Notes under the pieces: generated by a model
Databases searched by the model: none
Seen by the model: only the letters and a program-made list of their open reading frames with translations
What the model was told of the DNA's origin: nothing
In this document: piece by piece, positions 54,001 to 62,758 of the stretch
How the letters are laid out: every line of letters begins with the position of its first letter
Numbering within the stretch: the first letter of the stretch is position 1
DNA from: Cyclobacterium xiamenense
GTDB lineage: Bacteria > Bacteroidota > Bacteroidia > Cytophagales > Cyclobacteriaceae
Assembly (NCBI RefSeq): GCF_009467825.1
Contig: NZ_WIOK01000007.1
Span: 141,860-205,859, forward strand
Direction: 5' to 3'
DNA: 64,000 nt
Made by a program: the position numbers and the translations under genes

Positions 54001-54299
54001 CACCACAGATTACTCAGATTAACACAGATTAAAGAATGGGTGGAAAATGCCGCCACTGGGTGAAGTATGCCACTTCACCCTGCTATTTTTGGTATCACAA
54101 TCAGATAAGATCCGTCAAAAAGCCATTTGCAATGGCTAAACGTACACTTTTCCAGGAATGATTTCCCTAAAGCTCTTACCATGAAGCCGGCATTGCAAAT
54201 GCCTCACTGGCGTTAATAAAGGAATAAAAGGGATGTAGATGCAATCTACACCCAGTCGAGAGCCAAAAAAATCTGTGAAAATCTGTGCGAATCCGTGGT
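54001..54299. repeat. Composite repeat upstream of peptide cassette 1
   Basis: Left arm 54001-54033, inner block copy 3 (54052-54259), right arm ending 54299. It ends about 55 bases before the conserved leader ORF of the first peptide gene, the same spacing as in cassettes 2 and 3. With 53652-54000 it fills the ~825-base gap between the Rpn pseudogene and the peptide gene. Confidence 0.78.
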
Positions 54300-54352
54300 A
54301 AAAAGACTTCGAAAATAAGCACAAACTTCGTCTCCCCCTAAAAATACAATAC

Positions 54353-54415
54353 ATGCTTAAAAAACGATTGTTTTTAATTTTTTTTATGTTTTTCCGAAAA
54401 TATATTTGCAACTAA
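54353..54415 (+). CDS. Conserved 20-codon ORF upstream of peptide 1
   Basis: Reads MLKKRLFLIFFMFFRKYICN, a basic then hydrophobic peptide. A 20-codon counterpart with the same ends lies at 63092-63154, and a 14-codon shortened one at 60736-60780. Several differences keep the frame. It begins after CCCCCTAAAAATACAATAC; the peptide gene also follows a CCTAAAAAA stretch. It could be a real leader peptide or a by-product of an A/T-rich promoter region. The candidate promoter at 54426-54456 lies downstream of it. Confidence 0.35.
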   Translation: MLKKRLFLIFFMFFRKYICN

Positions 54416-54425
54416 TGGTTTTTTT

Positions 54426-54456
54426 TTTGCAGCTTAGCCTCCATAAAATATTTAGT
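54426..54456 (+). promoter_or_regulatory. Candidate promoter of peptide cassette 1
   Basis: TTTG (54426-54429) and TATTTAGT (54449-54456) are 19 bases apart, the Bacteroidota geometry; the -7 box is imperfect. The same pair at the same spacing recurs at 63163-63193 and, with a weaker -7, at 60808-60838. It would give a 5' leader of about 15-20 bases. Confidence 0.5.
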
Positions 54457-54476
54457 TTACAAAAACCTAAAAAATT

Positions 54477-54719
54477 ATGGAAAGATTATTTAAAAATTCC
54501 AGAAAATTATTGGCTTCTTTTGGAGTGGTGGCTTTTTTGATGGTAGCCGGCTGGCAGTTTGGTGTCGGTGCAACGGGTGCTGTGTTCTCGGAGTCGGAAC
54601 TGGCATTGGAAAATGCGGTGGCGGGGAGTGATACTATTTGCCAGTTTATTGACAAAAAAAATATGACATTTAAAAAAGGATGTAAACCTGCTCCAGGGTG
54701 GGTTTGTCACCCATGCTAG
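54477..54719 (+). CDS. NVEALA-like precursor peptide 1
   Basis: An 80-residue small protein. The N-terminal ~50 residues are shared with the peptides at 60859 and 63215: a basic start, a hydrophobic segment (LLASFGVVAFLMVAGWQFG), then FSESELALENAVAGS, which resembles the NVEALA-type leader end (LSDLALANVEALA). The C-terminal ~29 residues are unique and hold four Cys, one being the last residue. This is the layout of a precursor with a variable mature part. It is followed by a stem-loop and a propeller lipoprotein gene. The processing enzyme is not visible here. Confidence 0.75.
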   Translation: MERLFKNSRKLLASFGVVAFLMVAGWQFGVGATGAVFSESELALENAVAGSDTICQFIDKKNMTFKKGCKPAPGWVCHPC

Positions 54720-54728
54720 ATGATTATT

Positions 54729-54763
54729 ATAGAACTGTCTTAAAAAGGCAGTTCTATATTTTT
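54729..54763 (+). terminator. Stem-loop between peptide 1 and lipoprotein 1
   Basis: ATAGAACTG (54729-54737) pairs with CAGTTCTAT (54749-54757), then ATTTTTA. It is terminator-like, but the lipoprotein gene starts only 18 bases later with no promoter of its own seen. Partial readthrough would give much peptide mRNA and less lipoprotein. Confidence 0.68.
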
Positions 54764-54780
54764 ATAATTATAATTATAAT

Positions 54781-55935
54781 ATGAACAAGTATATTTCAAT
54801 ATTTTTAATTATTCTTTTAATTAGCTGTCAAACCAATAACGACGGAAATTCGAGATCGCTTAATTCAAAAAACTCAGAAATGGTGGTGAATATTAATATT
54901 AATAATATTGCCAAACCATTGAAATTTTCAAAAATATTTGACTCTCTTTATTATGTACCTATAGAAATACCTAAGAATATTCCCGAAATTGCTGAAATAT
55001 ATAAAATCAAAGTTTTTGATAAAAAAATTGGGATTCTTGATGATTTTAATGCTGCACTTCATATAGTTGATTATTCAGGGAATTTAATCAATGCATTCTA
55101 TGCTGATGGAAGTGAAGGTAAAGGTACATTTCAGGATTTGGAAGATTTTGAGATTTTGGGGGATACATTATTTTTATATCAAAGAAGTACTCAGGTAATT
55201 CATAAGTATAATATCTATAGCAAAATTTATTATGGAAATTTACCAGTTAATTTGTTATTAATTGAATTGAATTTTTTTCAAGACAAATTTTTTGTTTATG
55301 CTGATGAAGATCGTTTTGGACTTTCAGATCAGAGATCTAACAAACTACAAATTTTTAACAAAAGTTTTGATCATTTAATTTATTCCTCAATCCCGTATGT
55401 TCCTGGTAGAGATGAATTTGATACTCCTCAAAGGTTTTATAAATACGCTGACAGGATTTATTTTTCGGACATATTCAATGATACAATTTATTCTTTTAAG
55501 GGAGATGATATCTTAGCGGAATATGTTATAAATTGGGGTTCCTACCATATTCCCAAACAGCTTCTATTTACTAATGATCAAGAAACTATAGCAGGAAAAT
55601 TTTTTGAACAGAAATATAGGGGATTTAAACATTTTTTGATGGCTACTGAAGATTGGTTGTCCTTTTGGTATCGACAAGGATTGGATCAGAATTTTTTTTT
55701 CTATGATAAAAATTCCGAAAAAGAATTTAACATTTCTTCCTTTGTTGATGACAAAAATGGAGGTACACTTCCATTTCCCATGACGTTTGATTTTAAGAAT
55801 GACTTGTTTATATCCGTAATCCCAAAAGAATACATAGAGTATGAACAAAAAGAATTTGACGTTAAGTCTAACTTAGGAGATGTATTTAGTGAAGAAAATT
55901 TAAATTACTTGCTTTTCTATCAGATTAAAAATTAA
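54781..55935 (+). CDS. 6-bladed beta-propeller lipoprotein 1
   Basis: A 384-residue lipoprotein: signal peptide and lipobox ending LISC (Cys16), then a propeller of the BF3164/6-bladed family (INAFYADGSEGKGTFQDLEDFEILGDTL, HKYNIYSK) with repeated strand-turn patterns. Such lipoproteins sit next to NVEALA peptides in Bacteroidota. The coding sequence is strongly AT-rich compared with the core genes before 51848. The function is unknown; a surface or periplasmic binding role for the peptide is an inference from the pairing. Confidence 0.8.
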   Translation: MNKYISIFLIILLISCQTNNDGNSRSLNSKNSEMVVNININNIAKPLKFSKIFDSLYYVPIEIPKNIPEIAEIYKIKVFDKKIGILDDFNAALHIVDYSGNLINAFYADGSEGKGTFQDLEDFEILGDTLFLYQRSTQVIHKYNIYSKIYYGNLPVNLLLIELNFFQDKFFVYADEDRFGLSDQRSNKLQIFNKSFDHLIYSSIPYVPGRDEFDTPQRFYKYADRIYFSDIFNDTIYSFKGDDILAEYVINWGSYHIPKQLLFTNDQETIAGKFFEQKYRGFKHFLMATEDWLSFWYRQGLDQNFFFYDKNSEKEFNISSFVDDKNGGTLPFPMTFDFKNDLFISVIPKEYIEYEQKEFDVKSNLGDVFSEENLNYLLFYQIKN

Positions 55936-55938
55936 ATC

Positions 55939-56826
55939 ATGAAATTATTGTATTATTTAACGCTATTTTTTCTTGGATTTTCGAGTGCTTATTCTCAATC
56001 GATCAAAATTAAACTGGTTGACGATACTACAAATGAAGCTTTACCTAATCGTAAGATTTCGTTTTTTCCAAGTAAAGAATTTTTAATAACCAATTCCGAA
56101 GGTATAGTAGGATTTAATCCAGACAGTATAGTTACTGATGAAATTTTAATTTCAGGGTTTGCTATTGATGACACACTTATTTCTATTGATAAAATAAGTA
56201 ATTTAGGTGAAATAAAGATAAAGGTTAATGATATATTACTAGAAACTTTTGAGGTGAAAACTAAAAGATTGGAAACATTATTAGTTGGAGATTCAAGCTA
56301 CTTAGTGAAAGAAGAGAAAAGAGCAAGAAAATTAGGGTCTTTTAGTGATTCGGGTGAAATGTATTTAAATGATATGAGGTATGGTTCATTTGTAAAAACT
56401 CCTAAAAGAGAAGAAATATTCATTTCTAAATTATTTTTTCATGTAGGATCTTCATTTATAAAAGACAGTATTTTGATTGATATAAGAATATTGGGTAATA
56501 AAGAAATGCTTCGAATTAAACCAATGAAAGTCTATACCCTTGATAAATTTATGGATTTGGCACCCAAAGCAATGTTATTTGAAGTTAATCAGATTGGGTG
56601 GAACGAAGTAGTATTTGAACCACCCATATCTATTCCTGATTACTTGGATTCTATATTTATATTACTTGATCAATGGGAAGAATCTAATTCATTCACCATT
56701 TCAAAACAGAATTTCTCGAAGTCTGGGATAAAATCAATTTTCTTTAGCCACCCAAACAGGGTGTGGGTGGCAGATCTTCCTGATAACAGTTTTGCTGCGT
56801 TCATGGTAGAGTTTTTGGTTGATTAG
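55939..56826 (+). CDS. Exported CarboxypepD_reg-like protein
   Basis: A 295-residue exported protein with a signal peptide (MKLLYYLTLFFLGFSSAYSQ). Residues ~22-100 resemble a carboxypeptidase regulatory-like (CarboxypepD_reg/DUF4480-type) beta-sandwich: IKLVDDTTNEALPNRKISF, ITNSEGIVGF. The rest is a beta-rich domain of unknown type. It starts 3 bases after the lipoprotein 1 stop and shares its AT-rich composition, so it belongs to cassette 1. Cassette 2 does not contain it. Confidence 0.65.
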   Translation: MKLLYYLTLFFLGFSSAYSQSIKIKLVDDTTNEALPNRKISFFPSKEFLITNSEGIVGFNPDSIVTDEILISGFAIDDTLISIDKISNLGEIKIKVNDILLETFEVKTKRLETLLVGDSSYLVKEEKRARKLGSFSDSGEMYLNDMRYGSFVKTPKREEIFISKLFFHVGSSFIKDSILIDIRILGNKEMLRIKPMKVYTLDKFMDLAPKAMLFEVNQIGWNEVVFEPPISIPDYLDSIFILLDQWEESNSFTISKQNFSKSGIKSIFFSHPNRVWVADLPDNSFAAFMVEFLVD

Positions 56827-57028
56827 ATACTTTAAAAAATCGTATATTGTGGACCGAGAACTCTAGCCCAAACTGCTGCAATTCTTATCGAAGGAGAACA
56901 TATTTAATCTCCTAGTTTGTTATAAAAGTTGTTAACAAACAATGAATAGCTTCATTCATGCTGCTTCACAATTTTTGTGTCTGGTTAAGAAACACAGGAA
57001 ACATGTTAGAAATATTTGGTGTTTATTT

Positions 57029-58630
57029 TTATTCTAGCCTGTACGTCTGAAATACCCTGTATCTACGAACACGGATACTAAACATCTCCGGCTGATCAAA
57101 GGGAAACTCCCCCCGGGTAAATTCCCGGTATTCCTGCCCGGACCGGAAATTAAACAAGGTCACGAAAAATTGCGCCTCCTCGATGCGGTCTACAAATACC
57201 AGCCTTTCAGCTTCTTTTTTGGGAAAGTTCATCGTATTGATCTTGCCGATAAAATCCCGGCTGTAGATCCGGAGTTTCCTTTCCGGATAGTTTTCCAAAA
57301 GCCGCATCAGCCCCTGCCGGTAGGATACCCCGTAGTAATCCCGCTCAAAGTTGCGTTCCACATCGCCTGCCAAAGCGTTGAAGTAGACGCTCTGATGGGG
57401 ATGGTAGCGGACTATTACGTAGACGGTATGTACCAGGTCTATTGCCAGGAGCAGGAGTAATCCGGCCAGCAACAAACGGACGGAGCGCAACCGCTTTTTT
57501 TTCCGGTACCAAACCCAAAATATATGCATCCCCCATACACCGGCATAGACCAGAAAAGGGTACACAAAATACAGGTGCCTCCAGCCATTGTAAAGCACAG
57601 AGCCCAAAACGATCACCGACCCCAATGGGATCGCCAGTGCGCCCATTGCGACCAGGTCAATTCCCGCAGTCCGGTTTTTTAGCCACCTCCATTTCCCCTT
57701 CAGGTTCCGTTTTACCATCCCTGTTATACCCAATGCCATCAACACCAAAAAGGAAAGCGGCGTGGTAACACCTATCCATACCGGAATGTAATGCCAGGGC
57801 AGGTCAGTAGATCGCACCAGCTCCCCCATGTACAGCATCTCCCCATACCAGCGGAAACGTTTCATGCTGTTGAAGGAGTGCAGAAAGCTTCCTACCGGAT
57901 CCTCCCACAATACCGGCCATAGCAGGAAAGTGAACAGCAGCAGAAAAATCAGGTAACTTGCCGTGCGTTTCAGAAAAGCGAACAGGTAGCCTTTTTCATT
58001 CCTAAGGACCAATAAATGCAAACTCAGGTAGCCCAGGCTTATCAGGGGCCATACCACTCCTACTACCCTGCTGCCTATGGCCAGCCCACAGGCAAGGCCG
58101 TGGAGCACAGGACCGTAGCGGTCCCGCCGGTCTACAAAGCGGATATGGGTGTAAAAGGCAAACACAAACCAGCAGAGCAGGGGAATGTCCTTGGGATTGT
58201 ACATGCTGTCCCCAAAGATGCGGGGGCTGAGGATGAACATCAAAACCCCCGCCATCGCAAGGGCGACGGACCCAAACCTGCGGTACAGGAGCCGGTAAAA
58301 AACCACACAGGCAGCCCAGAACAACAGAAACACCATCAGGTGGCGGAGCCGGAATACGTCCCGGCTATTGTCTATACCCAGGGCAAGCTCCAGGCCGTAA
58401 GCCAGGGTCTGAAATAGCATCCCATAATCCCGGTGGTCATAGGTAGGCAGGTGCGCCCCGGTCTGGTTGGGCACATCCGGAAATAAGCCTGAGAGGTCCC
58501 TGATATATTCAAATGCCACCATGCCATGCCTGCGTTGTATGGGTTCGTCCATGCTGATGCCGTAGTCGGCTATCAGCCAGGTGCCCAGCAGCAGGTAGGC
58601 AATAAAAAACAACCTGAGCCAATCATTCAT
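57029..58630 (-). CDS. GT-C family glycosyltransferase-like membrane protein
   Basis: A 533-residue polytopic protein with about 11-12 membrane segments. The first loop carries ISMDEPIQRRHG, the acidic motif of GT-C (ArnT/PMT-like, GT39-related) transferases, and a further loop YNPKDIPLL. The C-terminal ~130 residues are soluble. It probably moves a sugar from a lipid-linked donor, but acceptor and sugar are unknown. The ATG at 58630 overlaps the stop of the upstream flippase-like gene by 8 bases. Visibly GC-richer than the neighbouring propeller genes. Confidence 0.75.
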   Translation of the reverse strand: MNDWLRLFFIAYLLLGTWLIADYGISMDEPIQRRHGMVAFEYIRDLSGLFPDVPNQTGAHLPTYDHRDYGMLFQTLAYGLELALGIDNSRDVFRLRHLMVFLLFWAACVVFYRLLYRRFGSVALAMAGVLMFILSPRIFGDSMYNPKDIPLLCWFVFAFYTHIRFVDRRDRYGPVLHGLACGLAIGSRVVGVVWPLISLGYLSLHLLVLRNEKGYLFAFLKRTASYLIFLLLFTFLLWPVLWEDPVGSFLHSFNSMKRFRWYGEMLYMGELVRSTDLPWHYIPVWIGVTTPLSFLVLMALGITGMVKRNLKGKWRWLKNRTAGIDLVAMGALAIPLGSVIVLGSVLYNGWRHLYFVYPFLVYAGVWGMHIFWVWYRKKKRLRSVRLLLAGLLLLLAIDLVHTVYVIVRYHPHQSVYFNALAGDVERNFERDYYGVSYRQGLMRLLENYPERKLRIYSRDFIGKINTMNFPKKEAERLVFVDRIEEAQFFVTLFNFRSGQEYREFTRGEFPFDQPEMFSIRVRRYRVFQTYRLE

Positions 58631-59519
58631 CGGCAATTACGGGAGAAGGTCCGCTCTCCGGCAGGGGCAGCAGTGAGAGTGCAAGGCCGGCCAGGGAAGA
58701 GACTGCCAGGGTGGTAAAAAACAAGAAGGTGAAAGCAATGGCAAGACGCTCTTCTATAAGCAGGTACTGATAGCCGTAAAGGAAAACGAGCTCCCTGGCG
58801 CCCACGCCACCCAGGGTAAAAGGCAGTACCGCTACCACGGAGGATACCATAAACAAAATCAGGTAGTCCAGATATCCTACTTCAACACCAATCGCCAGCA
58901 GAATAAAGAAAGCACAAAGCAACTGCCCCAACTGTACCCAAAAGGAAAGGTGAAGGGTAGGCAATATCACGGTAAACAGCTCCGGAAAAAACCGGCGGTT
59001 GACAATCCAGAACAGGGGCAGGGTAAGCAGCAGCCCGGAGAAGCTGAGCGGTCCGATATAGGGCATGTCCATCAGCCGGCTGCTGAACAAAACCAGGCCA
59101 AAGGTAAGCAGCACCAATAAGGCCAGACCGCTCAGTCGGTCCATGAGGGTGGCCAGCAGCAGCTTTTTGGTGCCTCCGAGGCCCTGCTGACGCAGCAGGT
59201 AGACTTTGTAAGCATCTCCACCCACGCTGCCGGGAAGAAAGAGATTGTAAAACATCCCGATATAATAGAGCAGCAGGTTGTATTTTTGGGAAATCTTCAC
59301 CCCAATGGCGGAATAGTAATGGTTTAACCGAAAAGCGGACAAAACTTTGGAAAGATTAAAGGCCAGAAAAGCCAGGAGCAAATAAAAAGGATCGGCTGAA
59401 AAAATGGCGTCAAAAATCGCATCCGGATCTACGATACGGAAAACAAAAAAAAGTGCCGTGGCTGAGAGTACAAATTTCAGCAGCCACTTGGCAATATCCT
59501 TCTTTTTGAGTTTATTCAT
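58623..59519 (-). CDS. Flippase-like (UPF0104/LPG synthase TM) membrane protein
   Basis: A 298-residue protein of the lysylphosphatidylglycerol synthase transmembrane (UPF0104) family, with about eight membrane helices. Family segments: NLFLPGSVGGDAYKVYLL and VLPFTLGGVGARELVFLYGY. Members are proposed to flip or modify lipid-linked substrates. The overlap with the downstream GT-C gene implies a shared pathway for a surface glycan or glycolipid. Confidence 0.85.
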   Translation of the reverse strand: MNKLKKKDIAKWLLKFVLSATALFFVFRIVDPDAIFDAIFSADPFYLLLAFLAFNLSKVLSAFRLNHYYSAIGVKISQKYNLLLYYIGMFYNLFLPGSVGGDAYKVYLLRQQGLGGTKKLLLATLMDRLSGLALLVLLTFGLVLFSSRLMDMPYIGPLSFSGLLLTLPLFWIVNRRFFPELFTVILPTLHLSFWVQLGQLLCAFFILLAIGVEVGYLDYLILFMVSSVVAVLPFTLGGVGARELVFLYGYQYLLIEERLAIAFTFLFFTTLAVSSLAGLALSLLPLPESGPSPVIADE

Positions 59520-59539
59520 GCACTAACTAAACAATAAAT

Positions 59540-60352
59540 ATGATAAAATCCAATAGCCTGGCTGTATTATTTGTTTATTTTCTGATCCTATGTTGCCCGG
59601 GCTGTGGAGATAACCGCCTGTCCTATGCCCATTTTACCGGCGGATTTTCTGAATTGATCCCACTGGAAAGCCGGCATATCGTTTTACTTTATAACGAAGG
59701 AGATTATGCTACAGACAGCCTGGCTGCAATGCTACAGACCTATGACCGGGCCTATGCACTGGCGGCTGCGCTCATGGGCAGGGAACCGGCACCCGCTGCC
59801 TTTAATACGGAGAAATTGCCGCTGGCCATAGTTCCACTAACCTGTGGCCCGGGCTGCGGCAGGATCGGTCAGAAAGGCATGGAGATCACCGAAGAAAAAT
59901 TTGAGCGGGTCTACAGGGAATTTGTAACCAGGGGCCGGCATGACCACCTTTTTTTCTATGAACTGGGGAGGAATTTTTGGTTTTTTGATTCACCATCCGA
60001 AAACCCGGGTCTGTCGGATATTCGTACGGGATTTGCGGTATTTTTCAGGGACCTGCTGCTTCGTGAGCTGGAGATAGAGACCGCACCGATAAATGGGGAT
60101 CCTTACGCAGCCTATATGCGCAAAAAACGAGAAAAATGGGAAGCCTTCCGGGCCGGGGCTGCTGACCGGGACTGGGAGGAAATACAGGGGACGATGCAGC
60201 GGCATTTTCCGCACGGACCACTTTTCTGGTCCTCGCTGTGGGAAGAGGCCTTTCACAGGCGGGAAGATCTGATACAGGAAGCCCTACAACAAGGAAAGCA
60301 CCATCCCATGAAGGATCAGGCTTCCTGGTGGCAGTTTCTAAACAGTGGGTAG
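59540..60352 (+). CDS. Hypothetical lipoprotein
   Basis: A 270-residue lipoprotein. The signal peptide has a Cys-rich lipobox region (FLILCCPGC). The mature part is alpha/beta with a possible peptidase remnant: FYELGRNFWFFD sits where a zinc HExxH motif might be, but both His are missing. Other segments: GIRTGFAVFF-like and EEAFHRREDLIQEALQQGKHH. Its start is only 20 bases from the divergent flippase gene start. Function unknown. Confidence 0.6.
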   Translation: MIKSNSLAVLFVYFLILCCPGCGDNRLSYAHFTGGFSELIPLESRHIVLLYNEGDYATDSLAAMLQTYDRAYALAAALMGREPAPAAFNTEKLPLAIVPLTCGPGCGRIGQKGMEITEEKFERVYREFVTRGRHDHLFFYELGRNFWFFDSPSENPGLSDIRTGFAVFFRDLLLRELEIETAPINGDPYAAYMRKKREKWEAFRAGAADRDWEEIQGTMQRHFPHGPLFWSSLWEEAFHRREDLIQEALQQGKHHPMKDQASWWQFLNSG

Positions 60353-60388
60353 GAAGGGGACAAGTAACAGTCCTTAAGAAAAAAGGTG

Positions 60389-60682
60389 CACCACAGATTA
60401 CGCGGATTAACACAGATTAAAGAATGGGTGAAGAATGTTACCGCCACTGGGTGAAGTATGCCACTTCACCCTGATATCTTCGGGATTACAAACAATTTAG
60501 ACCCGCCAAAAAGCCATTTGAATTGGCTAAACATGAACGCTTACGGAAACGATTTTTAAACAGTCTGTCCAAGGGACCCGGCATTGCAACTGCCTCGCTG
60601 GCGTAAATTAGATACTATAAGGGATGTAGTTACAAACCCAGCTCAGGCGTAAAAGAGAAAAAATCTGTGAGAATCTGTGGTG
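60389..60682. repeat. Composite repeat upstream of peptide cassette 2
   Basis: Left arm 60389-60421, a diverged inner block (about 60443-60643) and a shortened right arm ending 60682. More sequence changes than in the other copies suggest an older element. It occupies the first half of the ~506-base gap between 60353 and 60858. Confidence 0.68.
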
Positions 60683-60735
60683 AAAAAAACCTTCAGATTA
60701 AGCATAATCCGCACTACCCCCTAAAAATACAATAC

Positions 60736-60780
60736 ATGCTAAAAAAAAGATTGTTTTTTATTTCTTTTATATTTTTTTAA
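60736..60780 (+). CDS. Shortened copy of the conserved upstream ORF (14 codons)
   Basis: Reads MLKKRLFFISFIFF and stops early compared with the 20-codon copies at 54353 and 63092, because the following sequence has drifted. The start and first six codons are conserved. Supports shared ancestry of the leaders but weakens the case for a needed full-length peptide. Confidence 0.25.
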   Translation: MLKKRLFFISFIFF

Positions 60781-60807
60781 AAAAATAGTTGCCACGAATA
60801 GTTTTTT

Positions 60808-60838
60808 TTTGCATCTTGTCTCCTGTAAGACAGTTAGT
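60808..60838 (+). promoter_or_regulatory. Candidate promoter of peptide cassette 2
   Basis: TTTG (60808-60811) at the conserved position; the -7 region reads CAGTTAGT, a poorer match than in cassettes 1 and 3. Same 19-base spacing. Confidence 0.35.
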
Positions 60839-60858
60839 TAAATTAAACCTAAAAAATT

Positions 60859-61119
60859 ATGAAAAGACTATTAAAGAATTCCAGGATATTATTGGCCTCA
60901 CTAGGAGTGGTGGCTTTTTTGATGGTAGCCGGTTGGCAATTTGGCATCGGTGATTCGGAGGCAGCGTTTTCGGAGACGGAAGTGGCTTTGGAGAATTCCT
61001 TTGGGGGGAGTGGAACATTCAAGGATTTAGAAGTTGGTAGAAGGCCAGATGGAAGCCAGTGCTTTCGTTGTGTTGATCATGAATGGCGTGGTTGTGAAGA
61101 GCCTTTGAATGCATGTTAA
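60859..61119 (+). CDS. NVEALA-like precursor peptide 2
   Basis: An 86-residue small protein with the same leader as peptides 1 and 3 (basic start, LGVVAFLMVAGWQFG, FSETEVALEN) and its own C-terminal part, CFRCVDHEWRGCEEPLNAC, with four Cys including the last residue. The leader's end reads SFGGSG instead of AVAGS. It is followed by a stem-loop and a propeller lipoprotein gene, as in cassette 1. Confidence 0.75.
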   Translation: MKRLLKNSRILLASLGVVAFLMVAGWQFGIGDSEAAFSETEVALENSFGGSGTFKDLEVGRRPDGSQCFRCVDHEWRGCEEPLNAC

Positions 61120-61132
61120 TTATTAAAATAAA

Positions 61133-61163
61133 AAGGCAACCAAATTCTTGGTTGCCTTGATTT
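61133..61163 (+). terminator. Stem-loop between peptide 2 and lipoprotein 2
   Basis: AAGGCAACCA (61133-61142) pairs with TGGTTGCCTT (61149-61158) with a 6-base loop, then GATTT. It lies between the peptide stop (61119) and the lipoprotein start (61178), as in the other two cassettes, though the stem sequence differs completely. Confidence 0.7.
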
Positions 61164-61177
61164 AACGCCCAAATATC

Positions 61178-62341
61178 ATGAGAAATACTCATTTGTATTT
61201 ATTCTTGTTCGCTATTGTTTTTATTGCTTGTAATGATCGTAATAGAGACGTAAGGATTTTTATTGATTTAGAAACATCGAAATCTGGAAGTTACTCTGAC
61301 CTTTTTTCAGGATTAGATTATATTCTATTGTCCAATACGGAAGATCAGTTTTTGATATCTCCTTCAAAGATTGTTTTTAGTAAAGAAAGAATTTACGTAT
61401 CAGATATTGATCAAAATATTCTTTTTATTTATGATAAGAAAGGCAATGTTATTGAGACATTGGATTCGGAAGGAGAGGGTCCATTTGAATTTAAAACCAT
61501 TGATGATTTTCAAATTTATAAAGATACGTTGATAATTAAAGATGGTTTTCTAAAAAAATGGATCAAATTTAACTTAGATGGAAAGGTAATTAGCGAGGAG
61601 AAAAATATATTTTTAAGAGGAAAATTTTTTAAACAAGAGTCGTTTACTCAATATTATTTAAATAACGACTCAGATCTAGTTGGAGATAGGGTAATCAGGA
61701 TAGGAAATGATGGATCCGTATCAGGATTTATTCCGATTCCTGAGAATTTAGAAAAGAGGTTGTATCAAAATCATGTTGGTTTTTTAAAGATTAGAGACTC
61801 TGAAAGATTTTTGTTTAACCTTCCGTTTACATATGAAATTGCTTTTTTTAATTCAAACGGGTTTCTAGATCAGCTTAAGCAATATGATTTTGGAAAGTAT
61901 AATTTTAAAAATGATTTGCGGTTTTCATTTTCTAACTTGGTTGAAGAATTTGAGTATCTAGCCGAGAATAGACTCGTATATGAAATTGGAAATTATCTTC
62001 CAGTTTCTAAAAATTTATTTTTAATGTATGTGAAACAAGAAAATGGAGGTGGCCATTTTATTCTAATGGATGAAAAAGATACTATCATTTATCAGGGAAG
62101 AAATTTAGAAAATAACATAGATGGTCTTCCCTTAGATCTAATGCCTTGGACTGTTAATGATAGCAGTGTGGTTTTTCGTACGAATTCAAATTTTATCTAT
62201 GACAATTACAAAAAAAAATTTAAATTAGATAAAAATTTGATTGGGGTAAAAGAAAGTAATCTTCATGAGCTCGTTTATGATAATCAAGATATTATGGAAA
62301 ATGATAATCATGTATTAATTTTAGCTAAGTTTAAGGAATAA
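61178..62341 (+). CDS. 6-bladed beta-propeller lipoprotein 2
   Basis: A 387-residue lipoprotein with a lipobox ending FIAC (Cys18) and the same propeller pattern as lipoprotein 1: IVFSKERIYVSDIDQNILFIYDKKG, then EGEGPFEFKTIDDFQIY. AT-rich. Overall similarity to lipoprotein 1 is in pattern more than in exact residues. It probably forms a pair with peptide 2. Confidence 0.8.
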   Translation: MRNTHLYLFLFAIVFIACNDRNRDVRIFIDLETSKSGSYSDLFSGLDYILLSNTEDQFLISPSKIVFSKERIYVSDIDQNILFIYDKKGNVIETLDSEGEGPFEFKTIDDFQIYKDTLIIKDGFLKKWIKFNLDGKVISEEKNIFLRGKFFKQESFTQYYLNNDSDLVGDRVIRIGNDGSVSGFIPIPENLEKRLYQNHVGFLKIRDSERFLFNLPFTYEIAFFNSNGFLDQLKQYDFGKYNFKNDLRFSFSNLVEEFEYLAENRLVYEIGNYLPVSKNLFLMYVKQENGGGHFILMDEKDTIIYQGRNLENNIDGLPLDLMPWTVNDSSVVFRTNSNFIYDNYKKKFKLDKNLIGVKESNLHELVYDNQDIMENDNHVLILAKFKE

Positions 62342-62361
62342 TTGAACAAGGCGCAGAGACC

Positions 62362-62620
62362 GGTGAAGTATGCCACCACGTCACCCTGCTATCTTTGGGA
62401 TCACAAACAGATAAAACCCGCCAAAAAGCCATTTGTAATGGCTAAACGCATACTTTTCCAGGAATGATTTTTTAAACGGTCAGTCCTTAGGACCCGGCAT
62501 TGCAAATTCCTTGCTGGCGTAAATTAAATTATAAAAGTGATGCAGATGCAATCTACACCCAGTCGAAGGATCAACCCTGTCACCTAAAAAATCCGTGAAA
62601 ATCTGTGCGAATCTGTGGTT
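62362..62620. repeat. Partial composite repeat: inner block and right arm only
   Basis: Inner block copy 62362-62567 followed by a right arm ending about 62620. No left arm is present; the block starts just after the lipoprotein 2 stop at 62341, so the left arm was lost or replaced when this end formed. Confidence 0.65.
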
Positions 62621-62634
62621 AAAAAAAAGGGTTG

Positions 62635-62747
62635 CACCACAGATTACTCAGATTAACACAGATTAAAGAATGGGTGGAGAATGCTACTGAGTGAGGTCAA
62701 TCCTGGCACCAGAAAGAATCCGTGAAAATCGGTATGAATCCGTGGTG
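62635..62747. repeat. Short inverted-repeat element (113 bases)
   Basis: Left arm 62635-62667, right arm ending ATCCGTGGTG at 62747, without the inner block. Nearly the same structure and length as 52176-52287, including the internal GAATGCTACTGAGTGAGGTC stretch. Confidence 0.75.
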
Positions 62748-62758
62748 AAAAAAAGGTG

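Noticed and set aside
52065..54299. Regularly spaced repeats that might be a CRISPR array
   Set aside because: Copies are imperfect, 100-300 bases apart or more, internally palindromic and with the spacing itself repeated; no cas gene is present.
59540..60352. Calling the lipoprotein at 59540 a zinc protease
   Set aside because: The YELGR segment lacks both His of HExxH, so no metal site can be supported.
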